Assembly (NCBI GenBank): GCA_050290225.1
Contig: JBNKHG010000037.1
Span: 1 to 50,743, forward strand
Length of the DNA stretch: 50,743 nucleotides
Source of the DNA: JBNKHG01 sp050290225
GTDB lineage: Bacteria; Pseudomonadota; Gammaproteobacteria; Pseudomonadales; Cellvibrionaceae
Reading direction: 5' to 3'
The notes beneath the pieces were generated by a model, which had not been told where the DNA came from, made no database searches, and saw only the letters and a program-made list of their open reading frames with translations. Shown here piece after piece: positions 15,599 to 23,533 of the stretch (positions are counted from its first letter, which is position 1; each line of letters starts with the position of its first letter). A program made the translations under genes and the position numbers.

Positions 15599-16783
15599 AT
15601 GAGTCAACGCGAAGTAGTTGTTTTAAGTGGTGTTCGCACCGCAATTGCCGATTTTGGCGGCAGTTTAAAGGATATTCCTCCCACGGATCTGGCGGGACAG
15701 GTGGTGGCCGAAGCGGTAAAGCGCGCTGGTGTCGCCGGTGAGGATATCGGTCACTGCGTAATAGGCAATGTGACTCATTCCGATCGTCGCGATATGTATA
15801 TGAGCCGTGTGGCGGCCCTGAAAGGAGGGCTTCCGGATACCACGCCAGCCGTGACCGTCAACCGCCTCTGCGGTTCCGGCCTGCAAGCCATTGTCTCCGC
15901 CACCCAAATGATCCTCCTGGGCGATTGTGATGCCGCCGTGGCCGGCGGTGCCGAGTCCATGAGCCGTGTGCCCTACTGGTTGCCGAGTGCCCGTTTTGGC
16001 GCCCGCATGGGCGATTCTGCCATGGTGGATGCCATGACTGGCGCCCTGACCTGCCCCATGGGCGATACCCATATGGGCGTTACTGCAGAGAATATCGCAG
16101 AGAAGTGGGGTATCAGTCGCCAAGAACAGGACGCGCTGGCTGTGGAGAGCCACAACCGTGCCGAACGCGCCATCAATGAAAAACGCTTTGATGACCAGAT
16201 TCTGCCGATTGAAGTGAAAACCCGTAAGGGCGTACAGGTGTTCGAACAGGACGAGCATGTGCGCTTTGGGGCCGATATGGAAAGTTTCGCCAAGCTGCGT
16301 CCGGTATTTAAAAAAGATGGCACCGTCACTGCCGCTAACGCCTCCGGCTTGAACGATGCCGCCGCAGCTCTGGTACTGATGGAGAAAGGGGTTGCGGAAG
16401 CCAAGGGTCTCAAGCCGATGGCTCGATTGGTGAATTATTCCTTTGCAGGCGTGGAACCCGAGTATATGGGCATTGGTCCGGTGCCAGCTGTCAAGGCACT
16501 ATTGGACAAGGCCGGTTTGACCGTCGCCGACATCGATGTCTGGGAAGTCAACGAAGCCTTCGCCGCCCAGGCGCTGGCAGTGTGCAAGGACCTGGAGCTG
16601 CCGATGGAGAAAGTGAATCCCAACGGTTCGGGTATTTCCCTGGGGCATCCCATTGGCGCCACGGGTTCACTGATTACCGTCAAGGCGCTGTACGAACTTC
16701 AGCGCACCGGTGGCCGGTATGCTGTGGTCACTATGTGTATTGGTGGTGGCCAGGGTATTGCAGCGTTGTTTGAACGCATTTAA
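15599..16783 (+). CDS. Acetyl-CoA C-acyltransferase (thiolase)
   Basis: A 394-residue thiolase catalysing condensation or cleavage of 3-ketoacyl-CoA in the cytosol. Active-site residues are present: acylated Cys91 in NRLCGSGLQ, His in SLGHPIGATG and the proton-donor Cys in MCIGGGQG. NEAFAAQAL is also typical. Length and motifs fit the biosynthetic/ketothiolase group (AtoB/PhaA/BktB) as well as beta-ketothiolases of fatty acid degradation. It has its own promoter and terminator and is followed by an SDR that could reduce acetoacetyl-CoA, but no phaC or FadB partner is in the window. Confidence 0.92.
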   Translation: MSQREVVVLSGVRTAIADFGGSLKDIPPTDLAGQVVAEAVKRAGVAGEDIGHCVIGNVTHSDRRDMYMSRVAALKGGLPDTTPAVTVNRLCGSGLQAIVSATQMILLGDCDAAVAGGAESMSRVPYWLPSARFGARMGDSAMVDAMTGALTCPMGDTHMGVTAENIAEKWGISRQEQDALAVESHNRAERAINEKRFDDQILPIEVKTRKGVQVFEQDEHVRFGADMESFAKLRPVFKKDGTVTAANASGLNDAAAALVLMEKGVAEAKGLKPMARLVNYSFAGVEPEYMGIGPVPAVKALLDKAGLTVADIDVWEVNEAFAAQALAVCKDLELPMEKVNPNGSGISLGHPIGATGSLITVKALYELQRTGGRYAVVTMCIGGGQGIAALFERI

Positions 16784-16806
16784 CCCCGGGCTTCCGGCTT
16801 TAAAAG

Positions 16807-16831
16807 GGTGATCCAGTGGATCACCTTTTTT
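16807..16831 (+). terminator. Rho-independent terminator after the thiolase
   Basis: Perfect 8-bp stem GGTGATCC/GGATCACC (16807-16814 and 16818-16825) with loop AGT, followed directly by six T residues. It separates the thiolase from the SDR gene. Confidence 0.85.
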
Positions 16832-16862
16832 GTAACTACGATCAGGCAGTGGGGGGCTGATT

Positions 16863-17636
16863 GTGAATATATCTGGCAAAGTAATTGTTATTACGGGTGG
16901 CGCACAGGGGCTGGGGTTGGAAATGGCGCTGTTCCTTGCCGAACGCGGTGCAAACCTGGCGCTGATCGATCTGGATGAAGACAAGCTCGCGCGGGCGGTT
17001 GATCTCTGTGGCCCTGCAACCAGGGACAATAATGCCGAGGCCAGGTTCTATCTCGCCAATGTGGCTGATGAAGATCAGGTCGCCAGCGTGTTTGAACAGA
17101 TTGTTTTTGACTTTGGCACCCTGCACGGGCTGATTAACAACGCCGGTATAACCCGTGACAGTTTGTTGTTAAAAACGCGGGATGGTGTCGTCGAAAAACG
17201 TATGAGCCTGTCCCAGTGGCAGTCGGTGATTGACGTGAACTTAACCGGTGTCTTTCTCTGCGGTCGCGAGGCGGCCACTAAAATGGTGGAGACCGGTACC
17301 GAAGGGGTCATCATAAATATCGCCAGTATCAGCAAGGCTGGCAATGTCGGTCAGACCAACTATTCCGCCGCTAAGGCTGGTGTTGAATCCATGGCGGTGA
17401 CCTGGGCCAAGGAGCTTGCCCGTTACGGCATTCGCACGGCTGCCATCGCACCAGGTTTTATAGAAACGGATATGGTGGCCAGCATGAAGCCCGAAGTCCT
17501 GGAGATGATGACCGGGCAGATACCCTTGAGACGTATGGGCAAGCCGGCGCACATCGCCCAGACTGTGGGCTTTATCCTGCAAAATGACTATATTTCGGGG
17601 CGCACTATCGAGGTGGACGCGGGTCTGAGAATTTGA
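16863..17636 (+). CDS. Short-chain dehydrogenase/reductase, FabG-like
   Basis: A 257-residue classical SDR. Cofactor motif TGGAQGLGLEMA at the N-terminus, NNAG in HGLINNAGITRD, a catalytic Ser in the IASISKAGN segment, YSAAKAG with Tyr and Lys, and the PGFIETDM loop. It resembles 3-oxoacyl-[ACP] or 3-oxoacyl-CoA reductases; with the thiolase next door a hydroxyacyl-CoA role is possible. GTG 16863 follows a GGGGGG ribosome site. The terminator after the thiolase argues for an independent promoter or readthrough. Confidence 0.85.
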   Translation: MNISGKVIVITGGAQGLGLEMALFLAERGANLALIDLDEDKLARAVDLCGPATRDNNAEARFYLANVADEDQVASVFEQIVFDFGTLHGLINNAGITRDSLLLKTRDGVVEKRMSLSQWQSVIDVNLTGVFLCGREAATKMVETGTEGVIINIASISKAGNVGQTNYSAAKAGVESMAVTWAKELARYGIRTAAIAPGFIETDMVASMKPEVLEMMTGQIPLRRMGKPAHIAQTVGFILQNDYISGRTIEVDAGLRI

Positions 17637-17722
17637 CCGGAAAAATGTCCACCTGCGCCGTCAACAGCCGTCGGTTGTTGAGTCGGCCAGACTTGAGCGC
17701 TAACTCGTAGGGAGCCGCCGTC

Positions 17723-18811
17723 ATGTTGTTATTGATTGTCTATGTGGTTGTTGCCCTCGGGTTCTCCTTTCTCTGCTCGATAGCCGAAGCAGTGATCCTG
17801 AGTGTCACCTCCCCCTATATCGCGTTGCTGGAACAGGAGGGTAAATCATCGGGTGTATTGCTGCGGAAGCTGAGTGAAGATATTCACAGCCCCCTGGCGG
17901 CCATCCTGACGTTGAACACCATCGCCCATACGGTGGGCGCCGCCGGTGCTGGAGCCCAGGCTGCGGAGGTGTTTGGCAGCACATACGTGGGCGTTGCCTC
18001 GGCGGTGTTGACCCTGTTGATTTTGATTTTCTCCGAAATCATTCCCAAAACGCTCGGAGCGCACTACTGGAAAAACCTGGCCCCGACCACGGCTTACTGC
18101 CTCAAATTCCTGATCTGGGCGCTCTACCCGTTTGTGCGGATGGCGGAACGCCTGACCCGAGGCCTCGCACAGGGGCCCACGCTGCGGGGATTCAGCCGCG
18201 ATGAGTTTGCGGTAATGGCGGAGCTCAGTGCCAGGGAAGGTTCATTGGCACATCGGGAAAAGCGTATTTTGCAAAATCTGTTGGTTCTGCATGAAACCCG
18301 CTTGAAGGATTCCATGACACCGCGCACCGTGGTCTTTTCCCTGCCGGAGGAGACTACCGTCGCCGATTTTTGCCGGGAACATGAGGGTAAACGCTTTTCC
18401 CGCATTCCAATCTATCGCGAAAATCCTGACCAGGTTTCAGGGTATGTTCTACGCAGTGATCTCCTCCTCGCTCAGGCACAGGGGCAGGGCGCGGATACGC
18501 TTGCGAACTATCGCCGCGAGATTCCGGCTATGCTGGCGTCTATGTCCCTGACTCAGGCGTTTGATGAATTCCAACGACAGCAATCCCATGTTTTGTTGAT
18601 TGTGGATGAATATGGTGGCATGGAAGGCATACTGACCCTGGAGGACGTGCTGGAAACCCTGTTGGGGCTGGAAATCACCGACGAGGGTGATAAAACGGAG
18701 GATATGCAAAAGCTGGCCCGTCAGTTGTGGAAGCGACGGGCGCAGACCATGAATCTGAACGTGGACGAGTCGGGTAACAAGCAACCGCCGGAAGCGGAGG
18801 AGAGGGAATAG
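17723..18811 (+). CDS. CNNM-type (DUF21) membrane protein with CBS pair, HlyC/CorC family
   Basis: A 362-residue inner-membrane protein. The DUF21/CNNM domain spans about residues 1-165 with several helices (LLIVYVVVALGFSF, then SAVLTLLILIFSEIIPKTLG) and the signature SEIIPKTLGA. A CBS pair follows (SMTPRTVVFSLPEETTV; DEYGGMEGILTLEDVLETLL). The usual C-terminal CorC_HlyC domain is missing, making it a short family member. Homologues are implicated in Mg2+/Co2+ handling; the older haemolysin name is misleading. GTAGGGAG lies upstream of the ATG. Confidence 0.88.
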   Translation: MLLLIVYVVVALGFSFLCSIAEAVILSVTSPYIALLEQEGKSSGVLLRKLSEDIHSPLAAILTLNTIAHTVGAAGAGAQAAEVFGSTYVGVASAVLTLLILIFSEIIPKTLGAHYWKNLAPTTAYCLKFLIWALYPFVRMAERLTRGLAQGPTLRGFSRDEFAVMAELSAREGSLAHREKRILQNLLVLHETRLKDSMTPRTVVFSLPEETTVADFCREHEGKRFSRIPIYRENPDQVSGYVLRSDLLLAQAQGQGADTLANYRREIPAMLASMSLTQAFDEFQRQQSHVLLIVDEYGGMEGILTLEDVLETLLGLEITDEGDKTEDMQKLARQLWKRRAQTMNLNVDESGNKQPPEAEERE

Positions 18812-18985
18812 CCCGCAAGCGGTTTATCCAGGCTATCAATGAATGACCGTTATCGTTTGTCTTGCATGAGAGGCCGGTGCTTGCACGCTCGTTGCCTGGC
18901 GATTATTCTTATTTATAGAATTTATTGGCTAGCTCCAACTCATCAATATTAATAGCAAATCCGCGGTTGAGGCAGTACAGACCGA

Positions 18986-19819
18986 ATGTCGATATCATTA
19001 GAAGAAGTGAATTGTGATGTCTGTGGGAGCACTGACTCAACGGAATTGATGATTCTCCATGATTCTGCCTATCACCAATGTAACAACTGCGGTTTAATTT
19101 ACGCGAAATTCATGCCTTTAGGCGTTGAAGAAATCAACGAAGAGGCGTTTGCCCCGAAGCTGGAAAAATATGCCAGTAAAGTGGAGAAACGCAGCAGATC
19201 CCTGCGCAAAAAATTAAGGCAATTCGATCGCTATCGTTCCAGTGGTCGTTTTCTTGAGATTGGCTGTAACGCCGGGGCCACCTTGGTTGCAGCCCGGGAA
19301 AATGGCTGGCAGGTAAAAGGTGTGGACCTTTCGAATGCGGCTTCAACCTATGCGCGTGAACATTTTGGGTTGGATGTGTTTACAGGTACGGTTGAGGCGG
19401 CAGCCTTTCCCGACAATTACTTTGATGTCATTTACACCAATGCAACGCTGGAGCACGTGCGCCATCCCCTGTCGCTGTTAAAAGAGTCTTTGCGGATTCT
19501 GCGGCCAGGCGGGGTGTTTTACGCCGACACTGTGAATTGGGACAGCTATACGCGGGAAATACTGGGGGCTGGTTGGCACTTGATCGATCCCTTGCACCAC
19601 ATCCATTTGTTTACACCGAAAAACGTCAAGACGCTCTGCCAGTATGCCGGGTTCGAGCACGTCAAAACCTGGACTACCGGTGCCCGGGTTAAAGCCAACG
19701 CGAGGGGTAGCACTTTTCACACCCCCTGGTACTGGCATCTGGCAAAGGCGCCGCTCTCGGCAATGACGCGATTTACGCAGAAGGGGGACAGTATCGAGTT
19801 TATTGCAATGAAGCGATAG
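18986..19819 (+). CDS. Class I SAM-dependent methyltransferase with N-terminal zinc ribbon
   Basis: A 277-residue protein. Residues 10-35 hold paired cysteines (CDVCGS and CNNCG), a likely zinc ribbon. A Rossmann methyltransferase of the Methyltransf_23 type follows: FLEIGCNAGATL for SAM, GVDLSNA, then LRPGGVFYADTV. The C-terminal HLIDPLHHIHLFTPKNVKTL segment is common in enzymes acting on sugars, lipids or polyketides; substrate unknown. The upstream gap is AT-rich with a possible weak promoter (TTGCCT 18892-18897, TATAGA 18914-18919). It converges with the transglutaminase gene, only 12 bp away. Confidence 0.85.
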   Translation: MSISLEEVNCDVCGSTDSTELMILHDSAYHQCNNCGLIYAKFMPLGVEEINEEAFAPKLEKYASKVEKRSRSLRKKLRQFDRYRSSGRFLEIGCNAGATLVAARENGWQVKGVDLSNAASTYAREHFGLDVFTGTVEAAAFPDNYFDVIYTNATLEHVRHPLSLLKESLRILRPGGVFYADTVNWDSYTREILGAGWHLIDPLHHIHLFTPKNVKTLCQYAGFEHVKTWTTGARVKANARGSTFHTPWYWHLAKAPLSAMTRFTQKGDSIEFIAMKR

Positions 19820-19831
19820 CTCGATGGCAGG

Positions 19832-20713
19832 CTACTGCACGCGTGCCACGTCTACCGATACTTTGAGTGCCGGATTCTCTCCGCCCCCATAAATGACGCC
19901 TTTTAACGGGGTCACATCATAATAATCCCGGCCCCAGGCTGTAATAATGTGCTGCTCTGAGGCCAGGCAATTATTGGTTGGGTCGAACTCAAACCAGCCC
20001 TCGGTTGGTGAGTAAACCGATAACCAGGCATGGCTGGCATCGGCACCGACCAGCCTTTCCTCTCCCGGTGGTGGCAGAGTCTCCAGATACCCGGACATAT
20101 ATTTGGCGGGAAAGCCGAGAGCCCGCAGGCAGGCGATCTGCAAGTGCGCAAAATCCTGGCACACCCCCTTGCGATTTTTCAAGACTTCCGCCAGGGGCGT
20201 GGCGATCGTGGTGGATTCCGAACAGTAGGTAAATTCCCTGAAAATGCGTTGGGTTAGTTCCATGGTGGCTGACAACAGTGGCCGGTCATCAATGAAACTG
20301 GGTGCGGCATAGTCGCGCAACTCGTCATTAGTCCGTATCATGGAGGAGTTGAGCATAAACTCCTTGGCCAATAAAAGGTCCGGGCGGGTTGAGTTAGTCA
20401 ATTGCTCGCGGGCTTCGGCACAGGTGATGCCGAAGTCCAAATCCACCGACGCGCTCTGCTCGCGGGTTTCCACATCGCTGGTGGCAGTGATCACCAGCTT
20501 TTTGTGGGGGCGCTGAATTTCGAAGTGGTAAGCCTGGTTACCGAAATAGTCCTTGCGCCGGGAGGCGTGGGAAGCCATGGGCGAAACCTTCACCTCGCTG
20601 TGCATGCAGGTTTGACGCAGGGAGTTGCGAGGGATCATATGAGCCAGGTTGTAGCAGTGGGAGACGCTGTCGCTATAGAGGTATTCGGTGATGTGCTTGA
20701 CCCGATAACGCAC
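19832..20713 (-). CDS. Transglutaminase-like cysteine peptidase (small)
   Basis: A 293-residue protein with a bacterial transglutaminase N-terminal beta domain (residues 1-90) and a transglutaminase core. The catalytic triad is complete: Cys185 in KGVCQDFAHL, His228 in DASHAWLSVY and Asp244 in FEFDPTNN. Such enzymes hydrolyse or rearrange peptide/amide bonds in the cytosol. Its GTG start overlaps by one base the stop codon of the upstream ATP-grasp/alpha-E gene (TAGTG), so the two are translationally coupled. It is the last gene of the amidoligase cluster and probably acts on the product of its ATP-grasp partner. Confidence 0.9.
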   Translation of the reverse strand: MRYRVKHITEYLYSDSVSHCYNLAHMIPRNSLRQTCMHSEVKVSPMASHASRRKDYFGNQAYHFEIQRPHKKLVITATSDVETREQSASVDLDFGITCAEAREQLTNSTRPDLLLAKEFMLNSSMIRTNDELRDYAAPSFIDDRPLLSATMELTQRIFREFTYCSESTTIATPLAEVLKNRKGVCQDFAHLQIACLRALGFPAKYMSGYLETLPPPGEERLVGADASHAWLSVYSPTEGWFEFDPTNNCLASEQHIITAWGRDYYDVTPLKGVIYGGGENPALKVSVDVARVQ

Positions 20714-23274
20714 TAGTTGTTCTCCCAGTTGTTGCTCACCAGCTGGCGCGAGGTCTCGCGGTGGTTGAAGTACTTATCGCTGATCATCTCACTGAGTGCA
20801 CCCAGGGACTGGTTGACGTTGGCGAGGGTCTGCTTAAGTTGAGTCCGCTGGCCGCCTTCCCGGGCGTTGAGTTCGGTCAACAGTGATAATTTGACCTGGG
20901 TCTCCGCCTGCAAAATCGTACGCTCCTCCGGTGACAACTCGTGGCGGGCTTCCGGCGCCCGCGGCAATTTGTCGATGTGCAGGTGAAGGTGCTCGAGCTG
21001 ATGCAGCAGGGAGCGGGGATTGGTGGTATCCATCATCACCAGATCCAGGGTTGACTGTACCCCCATGCGGGCGCGGTAGCGGCGGCGGTAACTGATCAGT
21101 GCCTCTACTGACAGCAGCAGGCTTTCCAACAATACATGTTGGTCTCCAGGTGGGGTCTCCGGCACTACCAAGCTGTTGATAATACTCGTGGTCTGCAATG
21201 AGCGCTCCAGCCGGCGGCCGATCTCCATAAAGCGCCAGCCGAAGTCGCGTACCATGCTTTCGTGGGCCAGGCCGGAGAGCGCCATCAAAGCGGTCACCAG
21301 TGGGTCCAGGGCTTCTTCGGGGGCGGCGGCCAGTCCGCCGGACAGGTCATTTTTCAGCTCCGAAAGGGCATCGCGAACGTCGTTTATCACCCGCAGGGTA
21401 TCGGAGGACAGTAGCTCCTTGGACTCATCGGCACAATACAGCAAGGCATTGAGATTGGAGCGCACGCTGCCGCTGAGGTCGTCATCCTCCACTACCCGCA
21501 TCAACTCTTCCTCAGGGGCGGCAATCAATTTATCGCTGGCGTCGATGAAGCCGGGGCGGGTGGCGGTGACTTCGGTTACCGTTTGCAGCAGCTGTCGCCT
21601 GCAAGCCTCAGAGATGGGCTCCTCGCCGTTGAACATCATAAACACTGTTCTCAGCAGGCGCAGGGAAGCCTCGGCCCGTTCAGCGTAACGTCCCATCCAG
21701 AAAAGGTTTTCCACAACCCGGCTGGGCAGGCTGATCAGGTCGGCGTCGCGCGCCGGTGCGGCGGCGTCGCTTATATCGGTCTCATAGGCCGGGTTCATCG
21801 GTTCGGAGCTGATGATCCAGGTGTCCTTGCTCTGGCTGCCCACCTGGTTGGAAATCACGAACGAACTCTTCTCCACGCCGACGCGCGTAAGGCCGCCGGG
21901 CATTACGGTGTAGGAGCCGGAACCGGCTACCGCAAAGCTGCGCAGGATCGATGGTCGGGGCTGAAGTTGCTGATGGCAGAATGTGGGCAGCAACCCGGCC
22001 TCCATGGAGGGTTGGGCCACATAATGCATAGGGCGCTGGAGGATGCTCTGGCGCAATTCTTCCCGTTGCTCCGAGCTGAGTTCTCCACCGTAAACGCTGG
22101 TCCGCCCCGGTGCCCGGAATATCGGTTTGATCACCAGTGAATCCAGGTGAGCCAGCACATACTCAAGATCCTGCGGGTCGCCACACCACCAATTCTGGAC
22201 CGATTTCAAACGCAGTTCGCGACCCAGCAGTTCTTTGGAGATCTGCGGTAGATACTTGAGGAATATGGGGTTTTCCAGCACGCCTGACCCCAGCGGGTTG
22301 GCAATCACCACCCGACCGGCGCGGGCGACTTCCAACAGGTTGGCCACACCCAGTTGGGAGTCGCTGCGCAACTCCACGGGATCGCAGAACAGGTCATCCA
22401 CCCGGCGCAGTATCACATCCACCCGGCTCAGGCCATCCAGGGCTTTCATCCACACATAGCCGTTGCGCACCACCAGGTCACCGCTCTGGACCAGGTGAAA
22501 ACCCAGGTAATTGGCAAAATAGGCGTGTTCAAAATAGGTTTCATTGTGGGCGCCAGGGGTCAGTACCACCACCCGGGGCTGGTCCTGATTTGGGGACAGG
22601 GAGGTGAGTTTAGCCCGCATTTGCTGGAAAAAGCTGGCCAATCGATGCACTTGGCTGTCACGGAACAGACTTGGCAGTACACGTGACATCACCGTACGAT
22701 TTTCCAGGGCATAGCCGGCGCCGCTGGGGGACTGGGTGCGGTCGGTGAGCACACACATTTCGCCGTCATCCCCGCGCATCAGGTCTACCGCGTGTAAAAT
22801 CAACTCGTGATCACCCGGAACCTGAATGCCTTGGCAGGCACGCAGGAAGCCCGGGTGGCAGAACAGGGCCTCGGGAGGAATCACCCGTAGGCGGATCAGG
22901 TCCCGGGGGCCGTAGATGTCTCTCAGCAGCAGGTTGAACAGCTCGGCCCGTTCCAGCAGACCCGCTTCGATGCCTGCCCACTCCTCACTGCTGATTAGCG
23001 AAGGCACCAGGTCCAGTCCCCAGGTGTGGCTGGGGGAGGTTTTGTCGCTGTAAATATTGTAGGTGGCGCCGTCGTCGCGCAGTATGCGTCGTGCCTTGGT
23101 GATGCGGTCGTTAAAGGCTCGCGGTCCCATCGCTTTGAGGCTGCCAAGTAGCTTTTCCCAATGCGGTTTGGGGTTGCCGTCGGCGTCAAACACCTCGTCG
23201 TGAGCAGTATCGCGGTGCTGGTAAACCAGCTCCGTGGACTCGACAAGCTGAAATTGGCTGGCGGACTGGATCAC
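20713..23274 (-). CDS. Circularly permuted ATP-grasp / alpha-E fusion protein
   Basis: An 853-residue fusion: a circularly permuted type-2 ATP-grasp domain (old DUF404/DUF407, about residues 20-500) followed by an alpha-helical alpha-E domain (DUF403, from about 515, starting LPSRVVENLFWMGRYAERAE). The first part is expected to ligate a carboxylate to an amine using ATP. Compared with the separate ATP-grasp protein of this cluster, the acidic LEDN is LTDR here (residues 176-179) and VVKPANESGGYG is VIKPIFRAPGRTSVYG, so ligase chemistry may be altered or lost. I recall this DRT pattern as common in the fused subfamily. Coupled to the small transglutaminase downstream. Confidence 0.88.
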   Translation of the reverse strand: MIQSASQFQLVESTELVYQHRDTAHDEVFDADGNPKPHWEKLLGSLKAMGPRAFNDRITKARRILRDDGATYNIYSDKTSPSHTWGLDLVPSLISSEEWAGIEAGLLERAELFNLLLRDIYGPRDLIRLRVIPPEALFCHPGFLRACQGIQVPGDHELILHAVDLMRGDDGEMCVLTDRTQSPSGAGYALENRTVMSRVLPSLFRDSQVHRLASFFQQMRAKLTSLSPNQDQPRVVVLTPGAHNETYFEHAYFANYLGFHLVQSGDLVVRNGYVWMKALDGLSRVDVILRRVDDLFCDPVELRSDSQLGVANLLEVARAGRVVIANPLGSGVLENPIFLKYLPQISKELLGRELRLKSVQNWWCGDPQDLEYVLAHLDSLVIKPIFRAPGRTSVYGGELSSEQREELRQSILQRPMHYVAQPSMEAGLLPTFCHQQLQPRPSILRSFAVAGSGSYTVMPGGLTRVGVEKSSFVISNQVGSQSKDTWIISSEPMNPAYETDISDAAAPARDADLISLPSRVVENLFWMGRYAERAEASLRLLRTVFMMFNGEEPISEACRRQLLQTVTEVTATRPGFIDASDKLIAAPEEELMRVVEDDDLSGSVRSNLNALLYCADESKELLSSDTLRVINDVRDALSELKNDLSGGLAAAPEEALDPLVTALMALSGLAHESMVRDFGWRFMEIGRRLERSLQTTSIINSLVVPETPPGDQHVLLESLLLSVEALISYRRRYRARMGVQSTLDLVMMDTTNPRSLLHQLEHLHLHIDKLPRAPEARHELSPEERTILQAETQVKLSLLTELNAREGGQRTQLKQTLANVNQSLGALSEMISDKYFNHRETSRQLVSNNWENN

Positions 23275-23332
23275 GGAATTTACCTGTTTCTAGTCGTTAA
23301 TTTCCCGACTTGATTGTTAAGTGCCCAAATTC

Positions 23333-23393
23333 GGTGCAAAAAGGGCGACATTATGTCAGGGCTGGACGCGTGGCGTCCACCGCCGTTTTTTTT
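23333..23393 (-). promoter_or_regulatory. Putative promoter of the ATP-grasp/alpha-E fusion with inverted repeat on the -35
   Basis: On the minus strand a -35-like TGGACG and a -10-like CATAAT, 18 bp apart, lie roughly 80 nt before the fusion gene. The -35 overlaps a perfect inverted repeat TGGACGC/GCGTCCA (23363-23369 and 23373-23379). It could be an operator. On the plus strand the repeat is followed by T8 (23386-23393), so a plus-strand terminator is an alternative, though no plus-strand gene precedes it. The 259-bp gap between fusion and giant transglutaminase genes has no other feature. Confidence 0.4.
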
Positions 23394-23533
23394 ACATTAG
23401 TCTATTTAACCGGATACTGTGAAAGCTTCCGGTTCTCCTTTAGAGGGATATTGCCCTATTCCGCGTTGCCCCGATGTTTCAGCGCAAGGCGCCTTGTTCA
23501 GGCAATGGCCGCCGCCCTTGTCAAACCCTGCCC

